From the NCBI GenBank assembly GCA_020633195.1, contig JACKEC010000018.1:372001-436000 (forward strand): a stretch of DNA of 64,000 nucleotides. Reading direction: 5' to 3'. The notes beneath the pieces were generated by a model that was not told the origin of the DNA, searched no databases, and was given only the letters and a program-made list of their open reading frames with translations. Shown piece by piece: positions 1-8,164 of the stretch. The stretch comes from Sandaracinaceae bacterium (GTDB taxonomy: Bacteria; Myxococcota_A; Polyangia; Polyangiales; Sandaracinaceae). The translations under genes and the position numbers were made by a program. Each line of letters starts with the position of its first letter. Within the stretch, counting starts at the first letter, position 1.

Positions 1-721
1 CACCGGCTTCAACGACTTCAGCGTCGGCCTGGTCCGGCACTACCACGCGTACGTGATCGACGGGGCGGGGCGCTTCGGCGGACACGTCGAGGTCACGCCG
101 GAGGGCTACAGCCAGCTCGACGGCATCGGCTCGGGCGGCCCGGGCGTCCTGCGCTTCTTCTTCGCGCCCAACCCCAGCTTCGACCTGCCGATGGTCGTCG
201 TCGAGGTCCGGCGCGGCGACGGAGGTGAGCTCGTCCGCAGCGACGTCTCGCTGCCCGTCCACGTGCTGCGCCCAGGCGCCGCGGGCCGCTCGATGGTCGT
301 CGCGCTCCCGCCCGCCGAGGCCGCGCTCGCGCTCGTGCTCCACCCCGACGCGGGCCCCGAGCTGCTGCGCGGCGGCGACATCGCTTCCGTCGAGGCGCTC
401 GCCGACGTCCGTGGCTCGTGGCTCGTCGGCAACCCCGTGCGCGCCGTCCTTACGGACGAGGGCACCGTCCTGCACGTCGCCGGAGACGGTGGCGGCGTGT
501 TCGCCGTCGAGGAAGACGGCGTGCGCCGGCTCGAGGGCGCGCCGCAGCTCGCGACGGGCCTCGGCGAGGAGGCGCCAGTCCTCGTCCGCATGGTCGGAGG
601 ACAGGTCGAGGTCGTGGACACCGACTCCCCTCAGGCCGCGACCGGCGCGATCGCCTGGCACGGAACGACGATGGCCCACCTCGCCGGGCAGCGGCTCAGC
701 CTGCTCTCCTGCGCTCGATAG
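1..721 (+). CDS. Hypothetical protein, 3' end only
   Basis: The reading frame is open from base 2 and ends at TAG 719-721, so about the last 239 residues are visible and the true start lies outside the window. The first internal ATG (position 53) should not be taken as the start. The visible part is rich in Asp, Gly and Val, has no membrane segment, and shows no motif I recognise. The spacing of short hydrophobic stretches is compatible with a beta-rich secreted or propeller-like domain, but that is only an impression. The stop codon is also the first three bases of a dispersed repeat beginning TAGCAGGCTGC, so the repeat may set the end of the protein. Confidence 0.7.
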   Translation, partial: TGFNDFSVGLVRHYHAYVIDGAGRFGGHVEVTPEGYSQLDGIGSGGPGVLRFFFAPNPSFDLPMVVVEVRRGDGGELVRSDVSLPVHVLRPGAAGRSMVVALPPAEAALALVLHPDAGPELLRGGDIASVEALADVRGSWLVGNPVRAVLTDEGTVLHVAGDGGGVFAVEEDGVRRLEGAPQLATGLGEEAPVLVRMVGGQVEVVDTDSPQAATGAIAWHGTTMAHLAGQRLSLLSCAR

Positions 722-800
722 CAGGCTGCCAAGAGCAGCCTGCTTCCGTGCCGGGCGCGAAGCGCGCATGCCCGTGCCCGTGCCCGTGCCCGAAGGCTTG
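719..800. repeat. Dispersed hairpin repeat, partial copy
   Basis: Begins TAGCAGGCTGC at the stop codon of the preceding gene, folds as a stem with GCAGCCTGC a few bases later, then carries GCGCGAAGCGCGC (a second hairpin) and several CCCGTG hexamers. The same order of parts occurs at 5325-5400 and, inverted, at 5455-5554. This looks like one end of the larger element at 5325-5554. Confidence 0.75.
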
Positions 801-814
801 GATCGATAGCTAGA

Positions 815-2629
815 TCACGGCGCCTGCGCCTCGAGCGCCTCGCCGGTCCACGCGTACCGGGTGACGTCTGGGCTGCCGCGCCGGTGCGGCTCGGACACCG
901 ACACGGGGAAGTAGGCGTCGTCGACGCTCTCTCCGAGCCGAACGCGGGTGTGCCCCTCTTCGTCGACCTGGACCGCGCGGGTCCACACCGGCCTGCGTCC
1001 CCCGAGGGCGATCGCGGCGTAGCGCGTCTCGAGCTCGGTCGCGTCGAGCGCCGCGTTCGCGTCGACGACGCCGACGACGACGAGGGTCTGACCGCCGTGC
1101 GGGGTGGTCGTGGTGAGGCGCAGGTCGCGCAGCTGGCCGGGCGTCTCGTACCGGAGGAGCTCCGCCCCGACCTGGCAGGCCGCGTCGTCGAGCTCCATCA
1201 CGAGCGTGCGCGTGCGGCCACCCACGGCCCCCGCGAAGAGCACCGCGTCGACGTTCGCGCCGCCGCGCCGGACCTGCGTGAGCACGGTGAACGGCTGCGC
1301 CGGTGGATCGAACCCGGCCGGGGCGCGCGGCCGGCAGCTCGGGGCCTCGCGCAGCAGGCTGCGACCGACCGCGCCGTGGCCGAGCGGCGTGTCCACCTCG
1401 ACCTGCCGATCGCTGGAGCGGGGATCCGTCTGCGCGACCAGCGCGCCTTCGGGCAGCACCGCGAGGATCGGGCCGTGGGGATCCTGGAACGCGCGCAAGA
1501 ACATCTCCTGCCGCACCACCCGCCACGCCGGCGCGAGCGGCGCGAGCGCCTCCGGGGCATCGAACGGGGCGGCCGTCGCGCCGAGGCTCGTCGCGATCCG
1601 CTCGGCCGTCGCGGAGTCGTCGCCGATCAGGACGAGGCGGCCGAGCCCCGGCCCGACCGCGCTGATCGCGACGCGCCGCGCGTCCGCGTCCGCGAGGGTC
1701 TGCCACTGCGCCAGCAGCCGAAACGGCGGCGCGACGTGGGACACGGCGACCCCGTCGACCTGCGCGGGGGCGGGTGGCTCGACGGCGCGGCCGGCGAAGA
1801 GGCCGCGCAGCGGGCCGTGCTCGGGGATCAGGTCGGCGACGGCGTCGTAGGCCAGCTCCGGCCCCTCGTAGGGCATCTCCATCGGGCCGCTGTCGACCTG
1901 CGCGAAGCGTCCACGAACCTTGCTTCGATCGAGCTCGAGGAACATGGAGTCGCACGACGCGTGGTACGGCATCATCGAGTCGGAGTCCGAGAGCGCCTCG
2001 TCGGTCGTCTGCGCCTGGCAGCGCTGACGGAGGCGCGCGTGGATCGCCTCGCGCGAGGTGAACAGCGTCTCCGGCGCCACGGGCGTGAGCTCCCCGCCCA
2101 CCACGAGGAAGTGGTGCGCCTCCTGGCGATCCGAGCTGTCGTCGCGCGCGACGAACCGCTCCTGGCAGCTGAGCCGCACGGCGTGGGGCCCGAGCCACGT
2201 GGTCCGGCAGGCGCCGCCGACCTCCGTCGAGAGGTCCTCGAGGTCGAGGCCGCCCTCGACGCGCCGCGCGGCCGCGCCATACGCCCGGCGCCCGAGGGTG
2301 ACCGCGACCTCGTCGACGAGGCGGCGAAGGCGCGGCTCGACGTCGCGTGCGCGGGCCTGGCCGAACGCGAGCGTCCTCGGCTCCTCGTCGTCGGCCTCGT
2401 CGTCGGCCTCGTCGTCGGCGTCGTCGTCTGCCAAGAGGTCCTCGTCGTCCGCGACAGGCGCCGGGGTCGTCTCCGGGTCCGGCGGGCGGACCTCGTCGGT
2501 GGACGGCGGCTCGTTGGCGGCCGTCTCCTCGTTCGCCGCCGAGGTGTCGACGATGTCCGGGGACGCCGGGGGCTCCGGATCGTCGCAGGCCGCGAGGAGG
2601 AACACGAGCAGAGCGAGGGTCGCGCGCAT
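815..2629 (-). CDS. Acidic lipoprotein of unknown function
   Basis: 604 residues. The N-terminus is a lipoprotein signal (hydrophobic stretch ending LLAAC), so the mature protein should be lipid-anchored at Cys15. A strongly acidic, low-complexity Asp/Glu/Ala linker follows at about residues 25-90, then a large domain with no motif I recognise. It has several isolated Cys residues and many short beta-like stretches, as expected of an exported protein. It is transcribed away from the gene at 2719, which starts 90 bp away on the other strand, so the two may share a promoter region. ATG 2629 is chosen because it directly precedes the signal peptide. Confidence 0.85.
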   Translation of the reverse strand: MRATLALLVFLLAACDDPEPPASPDIVDTSAANEETAANEPPSTDEVRPPDPETTPAPVADDEDLLADDDADDEADDEADDEEPRTLAFGQARARDVEPRLRRLVDEVAVTLGRRAYGAAARRVEGGLDLEDLSTEVGGACRTTWLGPHAVRLSCQERFVARDDSSDRQEAHHFLVVGGELTPVAPETLFTSREAIHARLRQRCQAQTTDEALSDSDSMMPYHASCDSMFLELDRSKVRGRFAQVDSGPMEMPYEGPELAYDAVADLIPEHGPLRGLFAGRAVEPPAPAQVDGVAVSHVAPPFRLLAQWQTLADADARRVAISAVGPGLGRLVLIGDDSATAERIATSLGATAAPFDAPEALAPLAPAWRVVRQEMFLRAFQDPHGPILAVLPEGALVAQTDPRSSDRQVEVDTPLGHGAVGRSLLREAPSCRPRAPAGFDPPAQPFTVLTQVRRGGANVDAVLFAGAVGGRTRTLVMELDDAACQVGAELLRYETPGQLRDLRLTTTTPHGGQTLVVVGVVDANAALDATELETRYAAIALGGRRPVWTRAVQVDEEGHTRVRLGESVDDAYFPVSVSEPHRRGSPDVTRYAWTGEALEAQAP

Positions 2630-2718
2630 GGCCGACGGTAACGTCTCCCGCGGTCGATGGGGGACCTCGCTCGAATCAAACCGCGAGCCGCGAGCGCGCC
2701 CTCGTGCATCCCGGCTCC

Positions 2719-3555
2719 ATGCCTCGACGCTGGCTCCTGTCGCTCCTGCTCGCGCTGCTCCCCTCCGTCGCCCGCGCCCAGGCCCGGCCCGTGGTGCACC
2801 AGCGGGTCGTCGGGCAGCTCGGCCCCACGGGGGTGGAGCACGCGGTCGCGCTCGGGTACCGCGCCGATCTCGGCGACCCTCGGGAGCTCCTCTTCACGGG
2901 GGCGCACGCCGAGGTCGGCGTGGTCAACTACACTTCCCCGATCTACTCGATCTCGGGCGCCTACCTCGAGGTGAGCCCGGTCGCGTTCCTGTCGCTGCGC
3001 GCGGCCTTCACGGGCGCCGAGGTGTGGCCGCTGGGGACCGACGGCGCGGGCTACTTCGCGAGCCAGGACCGGAGCCTCCCCTCGCTCGCCGGCGCCGACG
3101 CCAGCCACGCGAGCGGGTGGAACGTCCACCTCACCGGGCTCCTCCAGGGCGCGGTCCCGATCGGGCCGCTCCGCGCTATCCTGTGGAACGAGGTCACGTT
3201 CGAGCACGTGCGCCTCGGCGAGGCGCCGTACCACTTCTCGGCCCGCCACGACGCGGTGCTCGCGCAGAACGACTGGGTGATCTCGAGCTGGGCGATGGCG
3301 CTCGTCGAGATCCCCCTCGACGTCGGGCTGGTCCTGCGCGCCGGGGTCTACGACGAGGTCCGCCACGTCCCGAGCTCGGGGGCGCTGTTCAACCAGGTCG
3401 GCGTGATGGCGATGCTCGCGTCCGAGCAACCGGTCCCCGAGGTCGGCCAGCTGCTCCCGTTCGTCCGAGCCGGGATCTACACGAACCACGAGCGGCGCGC
3501 GGGCGACCCGACGCTCCTGCTCGGCGCCATGATCCGCTACGAGCTCACGCCTTGA
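2719..3555 (+). CDS. Exported outer-membrane-type protein
   Basis: 278 residues starting at ATG 2719, chosen because Met-Pro-Arg-Arg is followed at once by a leucine-rich signal peptide ending in Ala-Arg-Ala-Gln; the longer upstream reading has no such signal. The mature part alternates polar and aromatic/hydrophobic residues and has many Gly and Tyr, like a small beta-barrel. It ends in a hydrophobic residue a few positions from the C-terminus (Tyr-Glu-Leu-Thr-Pro), only a weak match to the usual outer-membrane ending. No family recognised. Its stop lies 12 bp from that of kinase 1, which is convergent. Confidence 0.8.
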   Translation: MPRRWLLSLLLALLPSVARAQARPVVHQRVVGQLGPTGVEHAVALGYRADLGDPRELLFTGAHAEVGVVNYTSPIYSISGAYLEVSPVAFLSLRAAFTGAEVWPLGTDGAGYFASQDRSLPSLAGADASHASGWNVHLTGLLQGAVPIGPLRAILWNEVTFEHVRLGEAPYHFSARHDAVLAQNDWVISSWAMALVEIPLDVGLVLRAGVYDEVRHVPSSGALFNQVGVMAMLASEQPVPEVGQLLPFVRAGIYTNHERRAGDPTLLLGAMIRYELTP

Positions 3556-3567
3556 GCGCGGCCAGGC

Positions 3568-5226
3568 TCAGCGAGGGAGCGCGTCGAGGCGCGCGCGCAG
3601 GGCGGTCAGCCGCCCCGCCTCCTCGGGCGTCATCCGCTCGGTCGCCGCGTAGGCGTCCAGATCCGTCAGCAGCTCGCGGCCCCACACGTCGCGGATGAGC
3701 GCGCCGGCCTTGTCGGCGTGCGCCTCCTCGCGGACGATCCGCAACAGGTCTTGCCTCATCCAAGGGTCGCCCCGCACCGTCGCGTCCGCGGTGTTCGCCG
3801 CGTCGTACTGCGTCAGCGCGGGCTCGTAGATCCCCTGCGCGGTGTAGATGTGCCCGAGGAGCAGCGCGGGGATCGGGTCCTGGCGGTGCTCGCTCTGGTA
3901 GCCGCTGATGATCGCGATCTGATCACGCCAGTTTCCGCGACTCGCGGCGAGCTCGCGGTACACGGGCTCCAAGACCGGGGGGATCTCGCCCGCGAAGGGC
4001 TGCCGCGCCTCGGGCCGGCCCGCGTCGGGCAGCGCGGCGGGGGGCGGCTCGACGGGCACCGCCACGGGGCCCGGATCGGCGGCGGGGGTCGGCGGCCCGA
4101 GGCCGACCACGACGAGGTAGACCGCGCCCGCGCCGATCCCCATCAGGATCAGCGCGGCGACGATCCCGCCGAGGATCAGGGGGGTCCTGCGCTGCGGGAG
4201 CTCGATCGGCCCACCCGTGTTGCCCATCGGTGCCGGCGTCGGGAGCCCCGACGCGCGCGTCGCGGTCTGCGTGGCGGCGAGCCCGGCCGCGAGCGAGGTG
4301 CTCAGCGAGGGCCGGGGCCCGACGCGGACCGCCGGCTCCGGCCCGAGCGCGTCGAGCGCCTCGAGGAGCGCGCGACCGTTCGGGTACCGACGGGACGGGC
4401 TCTTCTCCAGGCACCGGGCCACGAGCGCCTCGAGCTGGGGCGTCACCTGCAGCCCCGGATCGGTCTCCACGAGCGACAGCGGCTTCTCGAGCATGTGCGC
4501 GCGGATGATGTCGCCCTGGTTCTTGCCGTCGAAGACCCGCCGCCCCGTCAGCGACTCGAAGAGCACGCAGCCCGCGGCGTAGACGTCGGCGCTCGCGTCC
4601 ACGTCGTGCCCCGACGCCTGCTCGGGGGCCATGTACATCGGCGTACCGATCAAGGCGCCTTGCGCCGTCAGCTTGGGCGCGTTCTTCCACGCGTCGGACA
4701 TGAAGCGCGCGAGGCCGAAGTCGAGCACCTCGACGTGATCGTCATACGGCCCGAGCGCGCGCACGAACACGTTCTGCGGCTTGAGGTCGCGGTGGACGAG
4801 CTCCTGCTCGTGCGCGTACGCGAGCGCCCGGACCATCTGCCGGATGATCCGCAGCGCCCGGATGGGGTGCAGCGGGTCGGGCCGCATGAGGAGGACCGAG
4901 AGGTCCTCGCCCTTCAGCAGCTCCATCACCAGGTAGGGGGTTCCGTCCCAGACCCCGAAGTCGGTGACGGTGACGATGTTCGGGTGGCTCAGCGAAGCGA
5001 GCGCGGCGGCCTCGCGGCTGAACCGCTCCTTGAGGACGGGGACGCTCTCGTAGCGCGTGAGCAGCGTCTTGAGCGCGACGTCGCGGCCGAGCCGGAGGTT
5101 GTGCGCGACGTAGACGCGGCCGATCCCGCCCTCGCCGAGCTGGCGCTCGATGCGGTAGCGCTCGTCGATCACGAGCCCGAGCATCGGGTCCGCGCCCTCG
5201 CCTCGCTTGGTGATCGGGCCGCTCAT
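3568..5226 (-). CDS. Membrane-anchored Ser/Thr protein kinase (kinase 1)
   Basis: 552 residues from ATG 5226. An upstream reading to 5445 is possible but would run through a repeat element. The N-terminal ~280 residues are a Hanks-type kinase: glycine loop GEGGIGRVY, lysine in VALKTL, catalytic HRDLKPQN, metal-binding DFGLAR and activation segment GTPMYMAPEQ. A Pro/Ala-rich juxtamembrane stretch leads to one transmembrane helix at about 350-378. The outer C-terminal part (~residues 400-552) is helical and contains a TPR-like stretch (lengths, Ala and Tyr spacing around IYTAQGIYEPALTQYD). All catalytic residues are present. It is expected to phosphorylate cytosolic targets in response to a signal sensed outside the membrane; the ligand is unknown. 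Confidence 0.95.
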   Translation of the reverse strand: MSGPITKRGEGADPMLGLVIDERYRIERQLGEGGIGRVYVAHNLRLGRDVALKTLLTRYESVPVLKERFSREAAALASLSHPNIVTVTDFGVWDGTPYLVMELLKGEDLSVLLMRPDPLHPIRALRIIRQMVRALAYAHEQELVHRDLKPQNVFVRALGPYDDHVEVLDFGLARFMSDAWKNAPKLTAQGALIGTPMYMAPEQASGHDVDASADVYAAGCVLFESLTGRRVFDGKNQGDIIRAHMLEKPLSLVETDPGLQVTPQLEALVARCLEKSPSRRYPNGRALLEALDALGPEPAVRVGPRPSLSTSLAAGLAATQTATRASGLPTPAPMGNTGGPIELPQRRTPLILGGIVAALILMGIGAGAVYLVVVGLGPPTPAADPGPVAVPVEPPPAALPDAGRPEARQPFAGEIPPVLEPVYRELAASRGNWRDQIAIISGYQSEHRQDPIPALLLGHIYTAQGIYEPALTQYDAANTADATVRGDPWMRQDLLRIVREEAHADKAGALIRDVWGRELLTDLDAYAATERMTPEEAGRLTALRARLDALPR

Positions 5227-5324
5227 CGAGGCCGCATCATAGCGGCCTCGCCGCCGCGCTCGGAGGCGAAAACCGGGCCCGCCAGACGGGCTCCGGATCG
5301 GTGGCCGTCGGCGCCTCGACTCCG

Positions 5325-5554
5325 TAGCAGGCTGCTGAAGGCAGCCTGCTTCCGTGCCGCGCGCGAAGCGCGCTTGCCCGTGCCCCTGCCCGTGCCCGGA
5401 CCGTTCCCGCCGACCGTTCCCGAAGAAGGCGCGTGATCTCGGCACTGGGAACGCTCACGGGTCACGGACGGGCACGGGCAAGGGCACGGGCACGGGCACG
5501 GGCACGGAGCAGGCTCCGAAATGGTCCCTTCGGGCCCATTTCAGCAGCCTGCTA
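5325..5554. mobile_element. MITE-like element with 15-bp perfect terminal inverted repeats
   Basis: The left end TAGCAGGCTGCTGAA (5325-5339) is matched exactly by its reverse complement at 5540-5554. Each end also folds on itself (AGCAGGCTGC with GCAGCCTGCT on the left; GCAGGCT with AGCCTGC on the right). The interior holds a GCGCGAAGCGCGC hairpin and (CCCGTG)n on the left and the complementary (CACGGG)n on the right. It has no open frame of its own. It fills almost the whole divergent space between kinase 1 and the aminopeptidase gene, so both promoters lie inside or next to it. A one-ended copy is at 719-800. Non-autonomous mobility is inferred from structure only. Confidence 0.7.
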
Positions 5555-5564
5555 AAGTCCGCGC

Positions 5565-6923
5565 ATGGACCTGGACCTCGCCGTCCCCGGCGCCGCCGCC
5601 GCCCGCCGGGACAAGCTCGCCGCCGCGCTCGGCGGCCGGCGCGCGCTCCTCTTCGCGGGCCAGGCCCCGCCGCGCAACTACCCGGACGCGCCCTACCCGT
5701 TCCGCGCGTCGAGCCACTTCCTCTACTTCGTGGGGCTCGGGATCGAGCGCGCGGTGCTCGACGTGCAGGGCGACGAGCACACCCTCTACGTCGAGCCCCC
5801 GGCCCAAGGCGACGCGCTGTGGCACGGCCCGACCCCCGGCCTCGACGACCTCGCCCGCGCGGCGGGCTGCCCCGTTCGCCCGCTCGGCGAGCTGCGCGCC
5901 GAGGGCGCCGCGACGATCCCGGCCGTCGACCTCGCGACCCGAAGCCAGCAGCAGGCCGCGCTCGGCCGGTCCCCTTCGACCCCGACGGACGCCGACCTCG
6001 CGCTCGCCGACGCGATCATCGCGTGCCGGCTCATCCACGACGAGGCCGCCATCGCCGGGCTCCGCGAGGCCGCCGAGGGCACCACCGCCGCGCACCTCGC
6101 GGGGATGCGGGCCACGCGCCCGGGGCGACGCGCGTTCCACGTGCGCGCGGCGATGGAGGCGACGATGACCGAGCGCGGGATGACGCCCGCCTACGGCTCG
6201 ATCGTGACCGTCCACGGCGAGGTGCTGCACGACCACGCGCACCACCACCTCCTGTCGGACGGCGACCTCTTGCTCGCCGACGTGGGCGCCGAGTCCCGCG
6301 GCGGCTGGGCCGGCGACGTGACGCGCACCTGGCCGACGAGCGGCTCCTTCAGCGCGACGCAGCGCGCGATGTACGAGGTGGTGCTCGGCGCCCAGCGCGC
6401 CGCGCTCGCGGCGGTGAGGCCCGGCGCTCGCTACCGCGACGTGCACCTCGCGGCGGCGCGCGCGCTCACGCGGGGCCTCGTCGACCTCGGCGTGTTCCGG
6501 GGCGACGTCGACGAGCTCGTCGCGGACGGCGCCCACGCGCTGTTCTTCCCCCACGGCGTGGGCCACCTGCTCGGCCTCGACGTGCACGACATGGAGGACC
6601 TCGGCGATCGCGCCGGCTACGCCCCCGGCCGCGAGCGGAGCCCTCAGTTCGGCCTCTGCTATCTGCGCATGGACCGCGACCTCGCGCCGGGGATGGCGGT
6701 CACGATCGAGCCGGGCTTCTACCAGGTCCCGGCGATCCTCGGCGACGCCGAGCTCACCGCGGTCGCGGGCGACCGGCTCGACCGCGCGGCGCTCGGGCGC
6801 TTCGCCGACGTTCGCGGGATCCGGATCGAGGACGACGTGCTGGTGACCCTGGACGGCCACGAGGTCCTCACCGCGGCCATCCCGAAGACGGCGGGCGACG
6901 TCGAGGCATGCGTTTCGGGCTGA
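5565..6923 (+). CDS. pepP: Xaa-Pro aminopeptidase (aminopeptidase P, family M24B)
   Basis: 452 residues, the usual size for PepP. The N-terminal domain carries the family signature RNYPDAPYPFRASSHF, and the C-terminal pita-bread domain carries the dinuclear metal ligands: two Asp in LLADVG and GDVTRTW, His in HGVGHLLG, Glu in TIEPGFY and a last Glu in GIRIEDD. It removes an N-terminal residue that precedes proline, in the cytoplasm. It is the first gene of a plus-strand operon: the next gene starts 16 bp before its stop. The start lies 10 bp beyond the inverted-repeat element, so the promoter must be in or before that element. Confidence 0.95.
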   Translation: MDLDLAVPGAAAARRDKLAAALGGRRALLFAGQAPPRNYPDAPYPFRASSHFLYFVGLGIERAVLDVQGDEHTLYVEPPAQGDALWHGPTPGLDDLARAAGCPVRPLGELRAEGAATIPAVDLATRSQQQAALGRSPSTPTDADLALADAIIACRLIHDEAAIAGLREAAEGTTAAHLAGMRATRPGRRAFHVRAAMEATMTERGMTPAYGSIVTVHGEVLHDHAHHHLLSDGDLLLADVGAESRGGWAGDVTRTWPTSGSFSATQRAMYEVVLGAQRAALAAVRPGARYRDVHLAAARALTRGLVDLGVFRGDVDELVADGAHALFFPHGVGHLLGLDVHDMEDLGDRAGYAPGRERSPQFGLCYLRMDRDLAPGMAVTIEPGFYQVPAILGDAELTAVAGDRLDRAALGRFADVRGIRIEDDVLVTLDGHEVLTAAIPKTAGDVEACVSG

Positions 6924-7591
6924 TCCAGGTCGCGCTCGGGATCGCGCTGATCGGGGTCGCCGCGTACGTCGGCGACGCCGCCTGGGCGCTGGTGTGGCCG
7001 GGCTGGTCCGTCGGGATCGTCGGGCTCGCCTACCTCGGCATCGGCCCGCGCGTGTTCGGCAAGCGCGCCGACGGCGGGATGAGTATGCTGCACGTCGCCT
7101 TGCTCCTCCCCTACTACGTCGTGGCGTGGTCCCTCTGGCAGCTCAAGAGCCGGCTGCAGGGCGAGAACCCGCACGACGAGGTCGCCCCGGGGATCATCGT
7201 CGGCCGGCGCCCGCTCGGCGAGGCGGAGATGCCCGCGGCCGCGTCGGTGGTCGTGGACCTGACGAGCGAGTTCCCCCGGTCGGCGCCCACGCGGGCCGTG
7301 GCGCGCTACGAGTGCGTGCCGACCCTCGACACCGACGCGCCCGACGTGGACGCGTTCCGCGCCCTGCTCGACCGGCTCGACGGCGAGGAGGGCCCCATCT
7401 TCGTGCACTGCGCGATGGGGCACGGGCGCTCGGCCACCGTCGCGGCCGGGCTCATGGTGCGGCGCGGCGTCGCGACGGACGTCGACGACGCGATCCGACG
7501 GATGACGGCGGCGCGCCCCCGCGTGCACCTGCACGGCGTGCAGCGAGCGGCGGTGGGGCTGGTCTCGATGAAGCAAGGAGAGCTGACATGA
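6908..7591 (+). CDS. Membrane-anchored dual-specificity protein phosphatase
   Basis: 227 residues from ATG 6908, overlapping the end of pepP by 16 bp. Two or three hydrophobic helices occupy about residues 1-75 (the third around LHVALLLPYYVVAWSLW). The cytosolic C-terminal domain holds the Cys-dependent phosphatase signature HCAMGHGRS at about 167-175, with nucleophilic Cys and P-loop Arg, and an upstream Asp-rich stretch (TLDTDAPDVDAF) that could give the general acid. This is the layout of compact DSP/PTP-like phosphatases fused to a membrane anchor, including some acting on phosphoinositides. The substrate cannot be read from sequence. It overlaps def by ATGA. Confidence 0.88.
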   Translation: MRFGLIQVALGIALIGVAAYVGDAAWALVWPGWSVGIVGLAYLGIGPRVFGKRADGGMSMLHVALLLPYYVVAWSLWQLKSRLQGENPHDEVAPGIIVGRRPLGEAEMPAAASVVVDLTSEFPRSAPTRAVARYECVPTLDTDAPDVDAFRALLDRLDGEEGPIFVHCAMGHGRSATVAAGLMVRRGVATDVDDAIRRMTAARPRVHLHGVQRAAVGLVSMKQGELT

Positions 7592-8163
7592 CGTTGCGGA
7601 AGATCGCCCAGATCGGTCACCCGGTGCTGCGCCAGCGCGCGCGGGAGGTGAGCCCCGAGGAGCTCGCGAGCGACAGCATGCAGGCCTTCATCGACGACCT
7701 CGTCGAGACCATGCACGACGCCAACGGGGCTGGCCTCGCGGCGATCCAGATCCACGAGCCGATCCGCGTCTGCGCGCTCGAGGTGAAGGACAACCCCCGC
7801 TACCCGTACAAGCCGAACATCCCGCTCACGATCCTCGTGAACCCCGTGCTCACGCCGATCGGCGACGACACCTTCGAGAACTACGAGGGCTGCCTCAGCG
7901 TGCCGGACCTCCGCGGGGTGGTGCGGCGGCACGCGCAGATCCGCGTGCAGGCCCTCGACCGTCACGGGGCACCGCTCGACTACGTCGCGCGCGGCATCAC
8001 CGCGGGCACCTACCAGCACGAGTGCGACCACCTCGACGGCGTGCTCTTCGTCGACCGGGTCGAGGACCCGACCACGCTGTGCACCTGGAAGGAGTTCGGG
8101 CGGCACCGCGAGGAGGGCTTCAAGCAGACCGTGGCCGAGGTCGTCGAGCGCTGGGGGTCCTGA
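7588..8163 (+). CDS. def: Peptide deformylase
   Basis: 191 residues. It removes the formyl group from nascent proteins at the ribosome exit. All three motifs are intact: GAGLAAIQ (about 47-54), EGCLS (about 100-104, Cys metal ligand) and QHECDH (about 143-148, two His ligands and catalytic Glu). ATG 7588 overlaps the previous stop as ATGA, indicating translational coupling; a purine-rich GCAAGGAGAG stretch precedes it. The usual partner fmt is not present here. The next gene begins one base after the stop. Confidence 0.97.
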   Translation: MTLRKIAQIGHPVLRQRAREVSPEELASDSMQAFIDDLVETMHDANGAGLAAIQIHEPIRVCALEVKDNPRYPYKPNIPLTILVNPVLTPIGDDTFENYEGCLSVPDLRGVVRRHAQIRVQALDRHGAPLDYVARGITAGTYQHECDHLDGVLFVDRVEDPTTLCTWKEFGRHREEGFKQTVAEVVERWGS

Positions 8164-8164
8164 C

